Source of the DNA: Strigamia acuminata
Taxonomy: Eukaryota > Arthropoda > Chilopoda > Geophilomorpha > Linotaeniidae
Assembly: GCA_949358305.1 (NCBI GenBank)
Contig: OX442314.1
Coordinates: 64,923,369-64,987,368 of the forward strand
Direction: 5' to 3'
DNA: 64,000 nt
Part shown: positions 55,702-64,000 of the stretch, piece after piece
Layout: each line of letters begins with the position of its first letter
Position numbering within the stretch: the first letter of the stretch is position 1
Translations under genes and position numbers: made by a program
Notes under the pieces: generated by a model
What the model saw: the letters and a program-made list of their open reading frames with translations, nothing else
What the model was told of the DNA's origin: nothing
Database searches by the model: none

Positions 55702-56229
55702 TGTCACGGGTGAGCTTTCCCAATTCCTAAATTTCAATTTTATTCCTCACCTGTTCTCATTCTTAATTTATGCGCGCGACCTTGTCGCGGTTTTCATTTT
55801 AACCTCATTTGTTAATTTGGGTCATGTGACAATCGATCAGCTGATCAATCGATCAGCTGACCGATTGTTATAAATATCGCGACGTGTCGATATTCCGACA
55901 CTTCGCGACCAACTACAATTTGGACCACAAGTCAACTTTATTTTCGCATCTAATTTTCCAACCGTGCTCGTTCTAACTCCCACCTTTTTATCCACCCGGT
56001 GACATTCGAAGCCCCCATTTGAGCTACCGAATTATCTGGATTTAGTCGATTTATTTCGTCCTAAACACATTTCGATAACACGAATCGAGTCGCAATAAAT
56101 TTCAACGGAATTGGAGATTTCTAAATGACCGACACCCACGTTGAAGGTCATTCGTTTTGAAGAAATATCCGCGAACCTGCGAATGCGTGTTCAACACATG
56201 CATTGTTTGTAACGACAGCGTTATAAACT
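55702..56229 (+). promoter_or_regulatory. putative 5' LTR / promoter of the gypsy element
   Basis: TATA box TTATAAATAT at 55868-55877. Just upstream are two CAGCTG E-box palindromes, one inside GATCAGCTGATC (55835-55846), bracketed by CAATCGAT/CCGATTG. The right LTR edge is uncertain. TGGCGAGCTAGACAGG at 56230-56245 is the likely primer-binding site. Confidence 0.5.
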
Positions 56230-56333
56230 TGGCGAGCTAGACAGGATTCTGCTTTATCGAGGGAACCAGCGAGATAGTTAGTATTCTCATTTTTCATTAA
56301 TTATTATAATTTTCTTTTTCACGTTATTTCATC

Positions 56334-58238
56334 ATGGCGTCACCGTTAGAAGGTAATGGTATTTCATATACAGCTCTGAACCCTTTTGACATAAACGAGT
56401 TGGAATTATTGGAGGAAATGCGCGATAACAGAAGGCAAGCGCGAGCGACGACGGTTGTAAATGTTACAACTTCACCGTTGGTGACATTTTCAACCGACAT
56501 ATTAACAACAGTCGCGAGTCCAGCTAGCGCAAGGGTGCAACCAATGGTTGTGAACACAACAATGTCGCGAATGTCGCCGACTGAAACGGTCAGCGTGTCG
56601 TCGACACCACCAATTGGTGATGGGGGGCAAACAAATCCTCAAGCATCATTTTTTGCCGGTCTGCGTACCGAATTTCAACAGTTTTTAAGGGATTGCAGGG
56701 AAAGCATTCTAACACAGCCCGCTTCGCGTTCTCCTGGGTCCGTACATTCAGAGGGATATTCGGCAACCCGTGGCCAACAGACGAGTGGGAGGAAGACGTC
56801 TTCATTATTTGCAGAGCCTTCCACGGGCAGGACTCGAGCGGCAACAGCATCGCATCATCAAGCGAACACGGAGCCACGACATCGATCCGCGTCGACAAGC
56901 CATCCACGAGCGGGCATAGACAGAAATCAAGGACTTCCACGTGAACATGCTAAAAGCCCACCATCGCTTCAAAGTGCGCGCGATGACGCGTCTAAAGTTA
57001 ATGAAGAAGTAATGTCATCAATTTTGTATTCAAAAATGAAGTATCCAAAGCCAGAGCCAGCAACTAAAGAACAGTTGTCGCTCCCATCTTTACCTGATTC
57101 GGATGACGTAGCTGGTCGTCGAAAATGGAAAGTGGAAAAAATTCCGCATTTTAATCCGGACAAGACAGACTTTGATACAGTGAATTCATTTTTGGCAGAG
57201 CTTTTTTCACACATGTGGCAGGTGGGAGCTCCGGAGCGCGATTATTTAAAGGCTTATGCAGCCACTGCTTTAAAGGGTCGCGCGTTGACTTGGTGGACGA
57301 CTATGAAACTTAAACCCAAGACTTGGAAAGAGTTTGAAGTACTTTTCCGACAAACATATTCAATGAATACGGCCGCAGCGAATGCTAAATTGAGCCAACG
57401 CAAGCAAAGACCGGGCGAGTCTACAACTGCATTTTTGAGTGAAATTGCTCATTATTTGCAAATTGCAGGCTATAAAGAAAGAACACTAAGGTGGGAAAAG
57501 GCCCAAAATATGCTGCAAACGCAGGTAGTATTATTGATGCGAAATTGGGGAGTAAGTAGTCTTGAGAAGGCGATTCGAGTCGGAAATGATGTGGACAATA
57601 GGTTGCAACTTGATTCATTGCGATCGCTCGAATTTAAGCAAAGTGGAATAGTAGATCAGGCCTTTATGCCCCTTCCTAAGGAGTATACTATTCCTACGAT
57701 GCTGAAGCCTGTGGAAGAAGCTAAGGTGGAGAAGCCCAAATTTTCAACTTTTTCTAGATCTGGACAGTTTTCGCGACAGCAGCTTTCCAAACAAATTGCT
57801 GCGGTTCTGCTAGCAATGGAAGGCCAGCCGGAAGTTCCTCGCCCGTATGGAGCGGATGAGGAGTCGGAAAGTAGTGGATACGACCCAGAGGAAATCAAAC
57901 AGGATGTGGCAGCAGCAGCTGTCAAAACGGAAACAAAGACGGCGGCCGCGAAAAATGAAGTTAAAATCGCGACGACAAAACTTGAAGTTCCGTCAAACGT
58001 TCCAAAGGATCATGTTTGCTCGACTCGCGTTACCACTTTCGATCCAACGCCATCGCCACCGGAATCGGTCAAGCGCCCAGATCACACAACCTGGCGCCGA
58101 ACCAAGAAGAACCGCTGGTATATGGTCGAAAATGACACATGGCGTCCATTTTGCCTAATCTGTCATAAACTCTTCGAGCGGTCGGAAAACTTCCAAGGCC
58201 TGCCAGGAAGCGGGGCAACAAAGCCAGGCCAAAAGTAA
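56334..58238 (+). CDS. gypsy Gag
   Basis: 634 aa from ATG. The N-terminal 250 residues are Ser/Thr-rich. The capsid-like retrotransposon gag domain is at about 255-400 (KIPHFNPDKTDFDTVNSFLA..GRALTWWTTMK..KQRPGESTTAFL). The C-terminus is Lys/Ala-rich, then RWYMVENDTWRPFCLICHKL. There is no CCHC knuckle, only one C-x2-C. The last sense codons CAA AAG before TAA offer an A-run for -1 slippage into pol. Confidence 0.9.
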   Translation: MASPLEGNGISYTALNPFDINELELLEEMRDNRRQARATTVVNVTTSPLVTFSTDILTTVASPASARVQPMVVNTTMSRMSPTETVSVSSTPPIGDGGQTNPQASFFAGLRTEFQQFLRDCRESILTQPASRSPGSVHSEGYSATRGQQTSGRKTSSLFAEPSTGRTRAATASHHQANTEPRHRSASTSHPRAGIDRNQGLPREHAKSPPSLQSARDDASKVNEEVMSSILYSKMKYPKPEPATKEQLSLPSLPDSDDVAGRRKWKVEKIPHFNPDKTDFDTVNSFLAELFSHMWQVGAPERDYLKAYAATALKGRALTWWTTMKLKPKTWKEFEVLFRQTYSMNTAAANAKLSQRKQRPGESTTAFLSEIAHYLQIAGYKERTLRWEKAQNMLQTQVVLLMRNWGVSSLEKAIRVGNDVDNRLQLDSLRSLEFKQSGIVDQAFMPLPKEYTIPTMLKPVEEAKVEKPKFSTFSRSGQFSRQQLSKQIAAVLLAMEGQPEVPRPYGADEESESSGYDPEEIKQDVAAAAVKTETKTAAAKNEVKIATTKLEVPSNVPKDHVCSTRVTTFDPTPSPPESVKRPDHTTWRRTKKNRWYMVENDTWRPFCLICHKLFERSENFQGLPGSGATKPGQK

Positions 58239-61200
58239 ACACCAATTGCCCCGACTTACCCGAAAACTGTGCAGAAACACGAGAAAGTACAACACAATCA
58301 CCAGCGCCAACATTGACAAGTGCAAGCGCTACTCATAAAACTTTATTTCAAAACAATTCATCAATCGCTCCCCAGGAGCTTAAACTTCAAGAGAAATCAA
58401 CTTCTGTTATTCCAAAATCACCCATCATCACACTGCAACCGGAAAAACCCAAGTTGACAATTCTTCAACCTGAAAATAAGGACAAAATGGTAAGTAAGAT
58501 CATCACTAATGAATTTATTAATACTATTTCCAGAGTTAGCACCGCGACTTTGCCTCCGCATGGCTCGATCAACCAAGTGGACGCGAAATTTGTGATGTTA
58601 TCACCCGCGGAGTTATTTAAAACGCAGGAACCCATAATTGAAATTACTAAACGCGATAGATTTAAGGCAGATGCACCATGTGTAAGAATTGCGTGGTCGG
58701 ACGTCTCTTTCATCGCGATTTTCGATTCTGGAGCACAAACCTGCATAATGTCGGACAAACTCTTTAATCAATTAAAAGATAAAATGGAACTGCAAATGAT
58801 GCCGTTAAATGAATTTGTCAGAACTGCAACGAACGACACTGTCAAAGTGACAGGCTCTGTACAACTTGCAGTTAGAGGACCCCGCGCAATTATTAAATTT
58901 GTCTGTCTTGTTGTTCCCGAAACATCTCAAGATCTGCTTTTGGGACGCGACTTTTGCCGTGCAGTAGGCCTCTGCACGTTGCATGGTCGGCAAGAATGGT
59001 ATTTAGAGGGATCTGAAGAACGACGTAAGTTTTTGACAATTGACGAGGCATCACGATCAGAACCAGTTTTATTGCTACCAATTGATAGAAAATATAGCAA
59101 TGAACCCAAATTAGCGATATTACCTGCCCCTACATCTAAAATCAATTGTGTTCTGCTTGACCATCGCCCACTCGCACGAGAAGTGTTTGAATATCCAAAC
59201 GATGATGCACAATTTCGTGTTAAAAAGATCAAACATCGCGATTCTAATGAGTGGTCAAATATTTGGTCGCCTAAACGGCAAGAAAGATCAACTTCTTTTT
59301 CGCGTAGAGTTTCTAGTTTTCAGATAAAACCATCATTCAGCCAAGTTCAACGTTGGAAACGACAATCCAAACGTATTGCTAAAGTTAAACCAATTGTTCA
59401 ACAATTGAATCAACAAGCATCGCGACTTTTGAAAGAAGATATTCTCAAAGAAGCTGAAAAGCAGAAGATTAAGGATGAAGGTGACAGTATCGAACATATT
59501 AATCAATGTAATTTTTTATCTTATCAGCCAAATGAAGACCCAACATGTCTGGATTGGATCTATCATCAGCTCTGGAATCAACTGACGGTTCCACAAATCC
59601 AACTTCTCATCAAAACTTTACAACCAGTTGCGAATGTTTTTCGAGAGGAAGTCGGACTCTGCAACAATACCGAGTTCGAGGTCAACTTGAAGCCAGGATT
59701 TCGACCCGTCCATGTTCCAGTGCGGCCAGTGAATCCAGCCAAGAAACTAATAATTGATAAGTACATTGATCAAAAATTAAAACAGGGGATAATTAGGCGT
59801 TCAATGAGTGATTGTGCAGTTGCGCCGGTCGTAGTGCCCAAAAAAACGGGCGATTGGCGAACTGCAATGGATTTTCGCCCAATTAACGCTCAAACGGTCC
59901 CTGACGTATATCCATTACCTGACATTGACAACATTTTCGCGTACCTTGGTGGAGCCCATTGGTTTTCAATAATTGATGGTCGCGAAGCTTTTCATCAACT
60001 CGGAGTCAGAAAAGGCGATGAAAGATATTTGGCATTTATAACTCACCGTGGACTCTTTGAGTACGTGAGAATGCCCTTTGGGCCCATTAATGGACCGGCA
60101 ACGTTACAACGCGCGATGAACAAGACTCTCGCGAAACACCTGTATAAGTTTGTGTTTGTATATTTGGATGATGTGATCGTTTTCAGCAAGACATATGAAG
60201 AACATGTTGAACATTTAAAAATTGTGCTTGGTGAATTATACGATGCAGGATTTACAATGAATGCAGACAAAACAGAACTGTGTCGTCGGCGCTTGGAGGT
60301 TCTGGGCCATATCGTCGAGGCGGGCCAAATTACTCCAAATCCAAAAAAGGTGACTGCAATCCAAAGTTATCCTGCACCAACCAACTTACGCGAACTGCAG
60401 AGATTTAAGGGAATGGTGGGCTACTACCAAACTTTTATTCCAAATTTTGCAAAAATTTGTGAAGTTTTCCGCCCTCTTCTTAAAAAGGATTGCACTTGGG
60501 TTTGGACTGACGCTCACCAACATGCGTTTGAACATTTAAAACAATTTGTTGCAGAACCAACTTTAAAACGTAATTTCCCAAATTGGAAAAAACCATTCAT
60601 CCTGCAGACTGACGCAAGTTATTCAGGTCTTGGGGCTGCTTTAATGCAAATTGATAATGAAGGAAATCGTTATCCAGTCGCATTTGCATCGCGAGCATTA
60701 AATAGCGCCGAAAAAAATTATCCAGTGACTGAAATTGAGTGTCTTGCGGCTGTCTGGGCGGTTAAAAGATTTAGACCCTACCTTGAAATGATGGACTTCT
60801 ATTTGGAAAGTGACCACATGTCATTGAAATGGCTTTTTCAACAGCGCGAACCACGAGGTAGACTGGCAAGATGGGTTTTATCCCTAAGTGAATATCGTTT
60901 TACATTCATCTACATTTCTGGATGTAAAAATCGTGTCGCAGATGCACTAAGCCGCGCACCTGTCGATCCTGCAGAAGAAGAGGAGGAAGATGATAGTCCT
61001 CTTGTAGATGAAGCATGCTATCTTGCATTTTTTGACGACATTTCAGATTGGCCAGAGTTAAGAGTAATCGAAGACCTAATTGATGAACCCCAATTCGCGT
61101 ACTGTAAGTCAAAAAATAATTTTCGTAATAATAGAAATTATTCTATTTTAGCTTTGACGCCAACTAAATCAAAAAAGAAAAAGAAGATGTCGCCAAAACA

Positions 61201-62560
61201 TGTGGTACCATTAAAACGACCAGTGGGACGACCCAAAAAGGACCCAACAGTCCCAACATTTTCACCGCGATCCCGTCGTGCAATTTCAACCAGAACAAGA
61301 GCACGAATTCAGGATCCAACACTGGTTCCTCCAACACCACCTCCACCGACGCCACCAATTGGAAAGCGTCCTGTGGGTCGGCCTAGAAAAAGGAAAGCTG
61401 CGGATCCAGTCGGTGTGGATACGTCACCAAAAACACGGCGTTTAATTCCACCAACAATGGTGAAAAGGCAAGTTGGTAGGCCTAAAAAACAATTAATTGT
61501 GCCGCCTCAAATTCCACCAATTGGGGTGCCACAACCACCACAAATAATTGTTACGCCGCCAACACCTCCGCTTCCTGATGATGAACTTCCAGTTCTACCA
61601 ACGGTACCAGAGGAAATAGTTCCGAAACGAGTGCCAGGACGTCTAAAAAAGCGTAAGACAGGAATTCCGGAACCAATTGTGCCGTCACCAAGGTTACGAA
61701 AACCTACGGCACCTGTGCTGCCACCTGAAGAGGTGCCATCAAAACGTCGAGTTGGCAGACCACGTAAAAAACAGTCTGGTATTCCAATACCAATTGGAAA
61801 ACCTAAACCAATTTTGAAACCAACTCCTACCCCAATTTATACACCATCACCACCAATCTCTCCTATTCCTTCACCCATAAGTCCTCACCCATTTTCCAAG
61901 CCTTTTGCAGAACCAGAAGAGCCACAAGCTGGACCATCGGGTTACAGACCCGAGCCTTCCTCCGCGACGTCAGACAGCTCCGAATCATCATCAGACGAGA
62001 GCTACGGGCCGAATTTGGGCACGCAAACGCCCGAAACAATTTATTTTCGCCCGTCATTAACTCAGAGAAGAACTCCGAGACCACGACGTAGACCGCGAAG
62101 AAATTATGATGAGGATGAGGGTGACGAGTCACCAAACGAATTGGAGAGACAGGCGGAGTTGGACCACGACCCACCTGTGGACCATCCAGCATTTGTGGTG
62201 CTGCCTAGTGCGGCCGAAATCATCGCAGCTCAGCAAGATGATCAAGACTCACGGGAACTGATAGAGTACTTGACTCTTCACACACTTCCAGATGAACCAG
62301 AGCGTGCTAATTTTATTTTGAATCATTCAAATGATTTTGGCATGTCAAAAGGTTTGTTGTGTCGTTTTCCTCCCGTAGATATAAATAAATTTCGCAAACG
62401 TCGCCAAATTTATTTGCCCAACGTTGAGCTTCGCGAACGCTATTTCCGAGCACTACATTATCCACCAATCGGAGGGCATATGGGAATAGAAAAGACCCTG
62501 CAAAGACTCAAAACACGTGTATATTGGCCAAAAATGCGCGAAGATGTGCAAACTTATTGA
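58238..62560 (+). CDS. gypsy Pol with AT-hook array, integrase truncated
   Basis: Open in the -1 frame relative to gag from about 58238; there is no early ATG, so it is probably made by frameshifting. In order: protease IFDSGAQTCI, RT (RTAMDFRPINAQT, FEYVRMPFGP, FVYLDDVIVF), RNase H (LQTDASYSGLGAAL, VTEIECLAAVWAVKRF, GCKNRVADALSRA). Then about 400 residues rich in Pro with five AT-hook-like motifs of the type KRxVGRPKK. Finally the integrase HHCC start (HYPPIGGHMGIEKTLQRLKT..VYWPKMREDVQTY), stopping before the two Cys and the whole catalytic core. It cannot integrate by itself as seen. RT and RNase H catalytic residues are intact. Confidence 0.9.
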   Translation, partial: NTNCPDLPENCAETRESTTQSPAPTLTSASATHKTLFQNNSSIAPQELKLQEKSTSVIPKSPIITLQPEKPKLTILQPENKDKMVSKIITNEFINTISRVSTATLPPHGSINQVDAKFVMLSPAELFKTQEPIIEITKRDRFKADAPCVRIAWSDVSFIAIFDSGAQTCIMSDKLFNQLKDKMELQMMPLNEFVRTATNDTVKVTGSVQLAVRGPRAIIKFVCLVVPETSQDLLLGRDFCRAVGLCTLHGRQEWYLEGSEERRKFLTIDEASRSEPVLLLPIDRKYSNEPKLAILPAPTSKINCVLLDHRPLAREVFEYPNDDAQFRVKKIKHRDSNEWSNIWSPKRQERSTSFSRRVSSFQIKPSFSQVQRWKRQSKRIAKVKPIVQQLNQQASRLLKEDILKEAEKQKIKDEGDSIEHINQCNFLSYQPNEDPTCLDWIYHQLWNQLTVPQIQLLIKTLQPVANVFREEVGLCNNTEFEVNLKPGFRPVHVPVRPVNPAKKLIIDKYIDQKLKQGIIRRSMSDCAVAPVVVPKKTGDWRTAMDFRPINAQTVPDVYPLPDIDNIFAYLGGAHWFSIIDGREAFHQLGVRKGDERYLAFITHRGLFEYVRMPFGPINGPATLQRAMNKTLAKHLYKFVFVYLDDVIVFSKTYEEHVEHLKIVLGELYDAGFTMNADKTELCRRRLEVLGHIVEAGQITPNPKKVTAIQSYPAPTNLRELQRFKGMVGYYQTFIPNFAKICEVFRPLLKKDCTWVWTDAHQHAFEHLKQFVAEPTLKRNFPNWKKPFILQTDASYSGLGAALMQIDNEGNRYPVAFASRALNSAEKNYPVTEIECLAAVWAVKRFRPYLEMMDFYLESDHMSLKWLFQQREPRGRLARWVLSLSEYRFTFIYISGCKNRVADALSRAPVDPAEEEEEDDSPLVDEACYLAFFDDISDWPELRVIEDLIDEPQFAYCKSKNNFRNNRNYSILALTPTKSKKKKKMSPKHVVPLKRPVGRPKKDPTVPTFSPRSRRAISTRTRARIQDPTLVPPTPPPPTPPIGKRPVGRPRKRKAADPVGVDTSPKTRRLIPPTMVKRQVGRPKKQLIVPPQIPPIGVPQPPQIIVTPPTPPLPDDELPVLPTVPEEIVPKRVPGRLKKRKTGIPEPIVPSPRLRKPTAPVLPPEEVPSKRRVGRPRKKQSGIPIPIGKPKPILKPTPTPIYTPSPPISPIPSPISPHPFSKPFAEPEEPQAGPSGYRPEPSSATSDSSESSSDESYGPNLGTQTPETIYFRPSLTQRRTPRPRRRPRRNYDEDEGDESPNELERQAELDHDPPVDHPAFVVLPSAAEIIAAQQDDQDSRELIEYLTLHTLPDEPERANFILNHSNDFGMSKGLLCRFPPVDINKFRKRRQIYLPNVELRERYFRALHYPPIGGHMGIEKTLQRLKTRVYWPKMREDVQTY
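61214..61771 (+). repeat. five AT-hook motifs in gypsy pol
   Basis: 61214-61240, 61364-61390, 61463-61489, 61625-61651 and 61742-61771. Core R-x-V-G-R-P-(K/R)-K in four; the fourth is degenerate (R-V-P-G-R-L-K-K). Linkers are Pro/Thr-rich. Confidence 0.85.
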
Positions 62561-62581
62561 TATGTAAAGTTTAGGGACAAG

Positions 62582-63034
62582 TGTTGTCACAGTCAGTTCC
62601 GATTTACGATGGAGAGATTACTTCGTGCGTTTCCGAATTAGCGCGATTGTTACGCGATTAGTTTATCATTGTATTATGTCCCGGAATTGCAGATCAGTTG
62701 TTATTGCTTTTTATCTAATGCGTGTTTCGTTACCACAACTGATTTACCTTTATATAATGATTTGTCTAATTGTCGTCTGCTCTTATGAGCATTTTGTATT
62801 AAGAACTTGTTCTGTTTTAAGTTGTTTATGTTTAAACATTGTACAGGACAAATCGAATTGAATACAATAGTGATTTGTCCTTCTTATAGTTTGTGAGGTC
62901 AAATAACCTCAAACCGTGTATACTGTATTGCTTATGTTTTTCCATGATATTAAAGATGGCGGCACAATTTGTGCTAGTGTTACAAAACATTGAAAACTGC
63001 TTCAACTCACCTTATTTAAGATTAAAGGCCAACA
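62582..63034 (+). mobile_element. copia-type LTR, plus orientation
   Basis: 453 bp, TGTTGTCACAG..GGCCAACA, followed by one base and a tRNA-iMet primer-binding site. It carries AAGATGGCGGC at 62953-62963 and ATTAAA. It truncates the gypsy pol. Confidence 0.85.
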
Positions 63035-63035
63035 G

Positions 63036-63049
63036 TGGTAGCAGAGGAT
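63036..63049 (+). promoter_or_regulatory. primer-binding site, initiator tRNA-Met
   Basis: TGGTAGCAGAGGAT, 14-nt match, right after the LTR. Confidence 0.8.
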
Positions 63050-63542
63050 TACGTTTCTGGTGAGTTGCTATTGTATAAAGCAATTTTTCGGCGATTTTCC
63101 ACGTCGCGGACGGCCACGACGCACGGAAAACGGAGGCGGGGCGACACGGAACGTGCCAAAACACTTAAACTGTGTGCGCCGCCATCTTGGAACTTGTAAA
63201 GCCTGGCACACATGAAGGAACACAATCCACTGATTTTAAACAGTTTTCAACAGTTCACTTGCCATAAAAATGATGCAAACATACATTATAATGTATTTTC
63301 CTGTGTGCTGTGGTCCTCAATCGTTTCCAAAAATCGTCCTCGTCTCGGGCGCCGAATTTGCTTCGGTTTGCTGCCCCTTGTCGGCGGCTTCACTGCCGTG
63401 CGCTAAAGGAAAATGCCGCAAATATGATGCGCGTCGTGCATACTCGTCCCTGGACGTCCTTGAGCGCTGTTTTTGACCTCCGTGGGCCAAAATCTGACGA
63501 GGAATCCGAATTTGAGGTCAGTTTTAATGCCAGGACTCACCT
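63050..63542. other. two copia leaders joined head to head
   Basis: About 490 bp between two inward-facing primer-binding sites. A perfect GCCGCCATCTTGG lies at 63178-63190. After each primer-binding site a GGTGAGT (donor-like) appears, but the leaders are otherwise unrelated. No gene. Confidence 0.6.
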
Positions 63543-63561
63543 AAACCATCCTCTGCTACCA
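63543..63561 (-). promoter_or_regulatory. primer-binding site, initiator tRNA-Met (inverted)
   Basis: Plus strand AAACCATCCTCTGCTACCA, a 19-nt match to the tRNA 3' end. Confidence 0.9.
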
Positions 63562-63562
63562 C

Positions 63563-64000
63563 TGTTGGCCTTTAATCTTAAATAAGGTGAGTTGAAGCAA
63601 CTTTCAAGGTTTTGCATTACTAGCACAAATTGTGCCGCCATCTTTAATGAAGTGGAAAAACATAAGCAATACAGTATACACGGTTTGAGGTTATTTGACC
63701 TCACAAACTATAAGAAGGACAAATCACTATTGTATTCAATTCGATTTGTCCTGTACAATGTTTAAACATAAACAACTTAAAACAGAACAAGTTCTTAATA
63801 CAAAATGCTCATAAGAGCAGACGACAATTAGACAAATCATTATATAAAGGTAAATCAGTTGTGGTAACGAAACACGCATTAGATAAAAAGCAATAACAAC
63901 TGATCTGCAATTCCGGGACATAATACAATGATAAACTAATCGCGTAACAATCGCGCTAATTCGGAAACGCACGAAGTAATCTCTCCATCGTAAATCGGAA
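63563..64000 (-). mobile_element. copia-type LTR, minus orientation, cut by window end
   Basis: Inverted copy of 62597-63034. The first 15 bases of the LTR lie beyond the window. Identical to the plus copy for about 340 bp, with mismatches clustered near the primer-binding-site end. Confidence 0.9.

Larger units (their letters stand above)
55702..62580 (+). mobile_element. Ty3/gypsy retrotransposon, 3' end lost
   Basis: Plus-strand element: putative 5' LTR from 55702 (TGTCACGGG), gag, pol in the -1 frame, ending inside the integrase zinc domain where a copia LTR begins at 62582. No matching 3' LTR lies in the window, so the element is truncated or interrupted. Confidence 0.85.

Noticed and set aside
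62625-63972. Identical 78-codon frames in both facing LTRs
   Set aside because: They are the same LTR sequence read twice; the frame has no domain and ends inside the LTR.
1-64000. Integrated large DNA virus, Polinton/Maverick or Teratorn-like giant piggyBac element, suggested by TK plus piggyBac
   Set aside because: No DNA polymerase B, capsid, packaging ATPase or viral protease is seen. TK and piggyBac are 20 kb apart with unrelated intron-bearing genes between, and no flanking TIRs were found.

Overview
This is a eukaryotic window, most likely from an invertebrate animal. Short spliceosomal introns (GT..AG) split nearly every non-mobile gene. The copia-type primer-binding sites match the 3' end of a metazoan initiator tRNA-Met, and several LTRs carry a YY1-like GCCGCCATCTTGG motif. 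There are no bacterial operons and no rRNA genes. I cannot name the species.

Layout. 1-278: the end of a coiled-coil gene. 528-5476 (-): a six-exon piggyBac transposase with all catalytic aspartates. A truncated copia element and a 192-bp duplication interrupt it. 6585-10143 (-): a nine-exon, 757-residue zinc-finger gene ('gene A'). 10189-13946: a copia element cut by a 200-N assembly gap. 13947-19870: an array of an unclassified repeat. 20564-24223: three small multi-exon genes (C, F, G). 24640-25900: more of the repeat. 26598-34408: a thymidine kinase gene split by a young, complete copia element (27035-34282, 544-bp LTRs, 5-bp target duplication). 34727-37395: small genes H and D. 38010-46420: more repeat copies, enclosing a retropepsin-like gene (I) and a helical gene (E). 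49295-54745: a twelve-coding-exon, about 1022-residue gene ('gene B') holding a coding minisatellite. 55702-62580: a Ty3/gypsy element with five AT-hooks in pol and a truncated integrase. 62582-64000: two copia LTRs facing each other.

The most interesting set is genes A, B and C. They share one module: an unusual C2H2 finger with a long loop, a 25-30 residue linker, an intron, then a second compact C2H2 finger. In B and C the first finger is also split by an intron; in A it lies within one exon. In A and B the module is followed by a small 'W' exon and an acidic region. A adds a PHD-like C4HC3 finger and a C-terminal domain faintly like RTC4. I do not recognise this family. Helix-rich two- or three-exon genes (D, E, F) and genes built of duplicated phase-2 exons (G, H) surround it. 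No link in function is shown. The evidence is shared architecture and clustering.

All exon joins were made by eye from splice consensus and reading-frame continuity. No transcript data were available.
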